DNA from: an uncultured Prevotella sp.
GTDB taxonomy: Bacteria > Bacteroidota > Bacteroidia > Bacteroidales > Bacteroidaceae
NCBI GenBank assembly: GCA_905235905.1
Contig: CAJONO010000063.1
Coordinates: 1 to 42,165 of the forward strand
DNA length: 42,165 nt
Direction of reading: 5' to 3'
The notes under the pieces are model-generated. The model saw nothing but the letters and a program-made list of their open reading frames with translations, searched no databases and was not told the origin of the DNA. Positions 41,744 to 42,165 of the stretch are shown piece after piece. Every line of letters begins with the position of its first letter. The stretch's first letter is position 1. The translations under genes and the position numbers were made by a program.

Positions 41744-41775
41744 TAGCGGAAGTACTGTTCCCAATACTTCCGCTA
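41744..41775 (-). terminator. Intrinsic terminator for leftward transcription from the right edge
   Basis: TAGCGGAAGTA and TACTTCCGCTA form a perfect 11-bp stem with a 10-nt loop. On the minus strand TTTTTATC follows. It stands 15 bp past the stop of the 46-residue ORF at 41791, implying that a minus-strand transcript crosses the repeat region. Confidence 0.75.
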
Positions 41776-41790
41776 TACATTCCAGAGTGT

Positions 41791-41931
41791 TCAGAGGGCC
41801 TTCCGCTTAGTCTCCAGTGAAGAATCCGACGCCGTGCTTCTTTCAGTCGCTTCGCTTGATGAAAGCGGCAGAGCCGAGCGCGCGTTCGACAGACGCGACA
41901 GATAGTTTGTTGTCAGATTCTTGTTTGCCAT
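41791..41931 (-). CDS. Possible small protein, 46 residues, Ser-rich
   Basis: The frame starts MANKNLTTNYLSRLSNARSA, has a Ser/Thr/Glu-rich middle (PLSSSEATERSTASDSS) and ends ETKRKAL. I do not recognise it. In favour are a strong terminator just downstream on the same strand and an AT-rich segment before the ATG. Against it are the short length, the low-complexity composition and the lack of a clear -7 box. Its start overlaps the tail of the repeat-encoding frame (41913-42164) by 19 bases in another frame, which would allow translational coupling. Confidence 0.3.
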   Translation of the reverse strand: MANKNLTTNYLSRLSNARSALPLSSSEATERSTASDSSLETKRKAL

Positions 41932-42164
41932 AATTCTGCTTGTTTATTACGTTTGTTACTCATGTTTTTGTCCGCTGGACGCTCAGACGGCCCCTTGTCG
42001 CCACGCAGTAGCACCGCTGAGGGCTCAGACGACCCTTTGTTGCCACGCAGTAGCGCCGCTGAGGGCTCAGACGACCCTTTGTTGCCACGCAGTAGCGCCG
42101 CTGAGGGCTCAGACGATTGCCCGTTGCCACGCAGTAGCGCCGCTGGGCGGAGAGAGAGAAAGGA
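41913..42164 (-). CDS. Partial ORF encoding 14-residue tandem repeats (C-terminal end)
   Basis: The minus-strand frame is open from the window edge to a TGA at 41913-41915, 83 residues. It encodes about four copies of a 14-residue unit of the form SSEPSAALLRGNKG, then a unique basic tail (PADKNMSNKRNKQAELWQTRI). A second minus-strand frame is also open across the repeats and reads as units containing SPQRRYCVATKGRL, so the coding frame is uncertain and the repeats may be non-coding. The 5' part lies outside the window. I do not recognise a family. Confidence 0.3.
   Translation of the reverse strand, partial: SFLSLRPAALLRGNGQSSEPSAALLRGNKGSSEPSAALLRGNKGSSEPSAVLLRGDKGPSERPADKNMSNKRNKQAELWQTRI
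41970..42145. repeat. 42-bp tandem repeat (about four copies)
   Basis: A 42-bp unit containing GCCACGCAGTAGCGCCGCTG and then AGGGCTCAGACGACCCTTTG recurs with starts near 41999, 42041, 42083 and 42125. The two middle copies are almost identical and the outer ones diverge (CGGCCCC, CGATTGCCC). Each unit includes the small palindrome CTGAGGGCTCAG. A period of 42 is a multiple of three. G+C is well above that of the neighbouring spacer. Confidence 0.85.
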
Positions 42165-42165
42165 G

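Larger units (their letters stand above)
41471..41790. other. Region upstream of glnN
   Basis: This 320-bp AT-rich stretch holds the glnN leader with two tandem repeat pairs (41481-41560), its -7 box (41571-41578), and a hairpin terminator for minus-strand transcription from the right edge (41744-41775). The part between 41580 and 41740 shows no gene or further structure that I can support. Confidence 0.6.

Overview
The window is about 42 kb of a Bacteroidota chromosome, most likely a Prevotella or relative. Three things point there. At least ten genes carry the Bacteroidota -7 promoter box TAnnTTTG, in several cases with TTG/TTTG 19-20 bp upstream. Leaders are A-rich and lack Shine-Dalgarno sites. 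The gene set is also typical: type III glutamine synthetase, fused ThrA, the Bacteroidota-type RNA polymerase omega subunit, DUF2027-Smr and DUF4293 proteins. I saw no rRNA, tRNA, insertion sequence, phage or CRISPR array.

Layout. Positions 1-510 hold the start of an unknown gene and a decayed acetyltransferase locus. Positions 536-9501 (minus) carry an amino-acid:cation symporter, a Smr protein, carB, carA and glmS. Positions 9567-14171 carry a polysaccharide-export lipoprotein, uxaC and a tightly overlapping set (acetyltransferase, GT2 glycosyltransferase, small membrane protein). Positions 14183-18912 are housekeeping: recR, an ABC-F ATPase, engB, a DUF4293 protein, omega and bamD. uvrB follows on the plus strand.

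Positions 21376-27330 are an uncharacterised four-gene envelope operon: an LPP20-type lipoprotein, a large secreted LPP20-like protein, a PEGA-repeat probable outer-membrane protein and a secreted transglutaminase-like protein. A GH43 glycosidase and glyA follow, divergently transcribed from overlapping promoters. Next come two convergent overlapping glycosyltransferases, a thrA-apgM pair with paaK behind it, and glnN. The right edge holds a 42-bp tandem repeat and small ORFs.

The most unusual DNA-level signals are these. (1) Two arrays of palindromes repeat at exactly 22 bp, behind uvrB and behind glyA, and share an identical 22-mer in opposite orientation. (2) A G/C-rich hairpin element of about 110 bp appears to be inserted in frame within carB. 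(3) Downstream of uvrB there is a second, unrelated 22-bp-period palindrome pair. (4) The 42-bp tandem repeat at the right edge keeps reading frames open. The best candidate for an undescribed protein system is the LPP20/PEGA/transglutaminase operon. All family assignments come from reading motifs; no database search was run.
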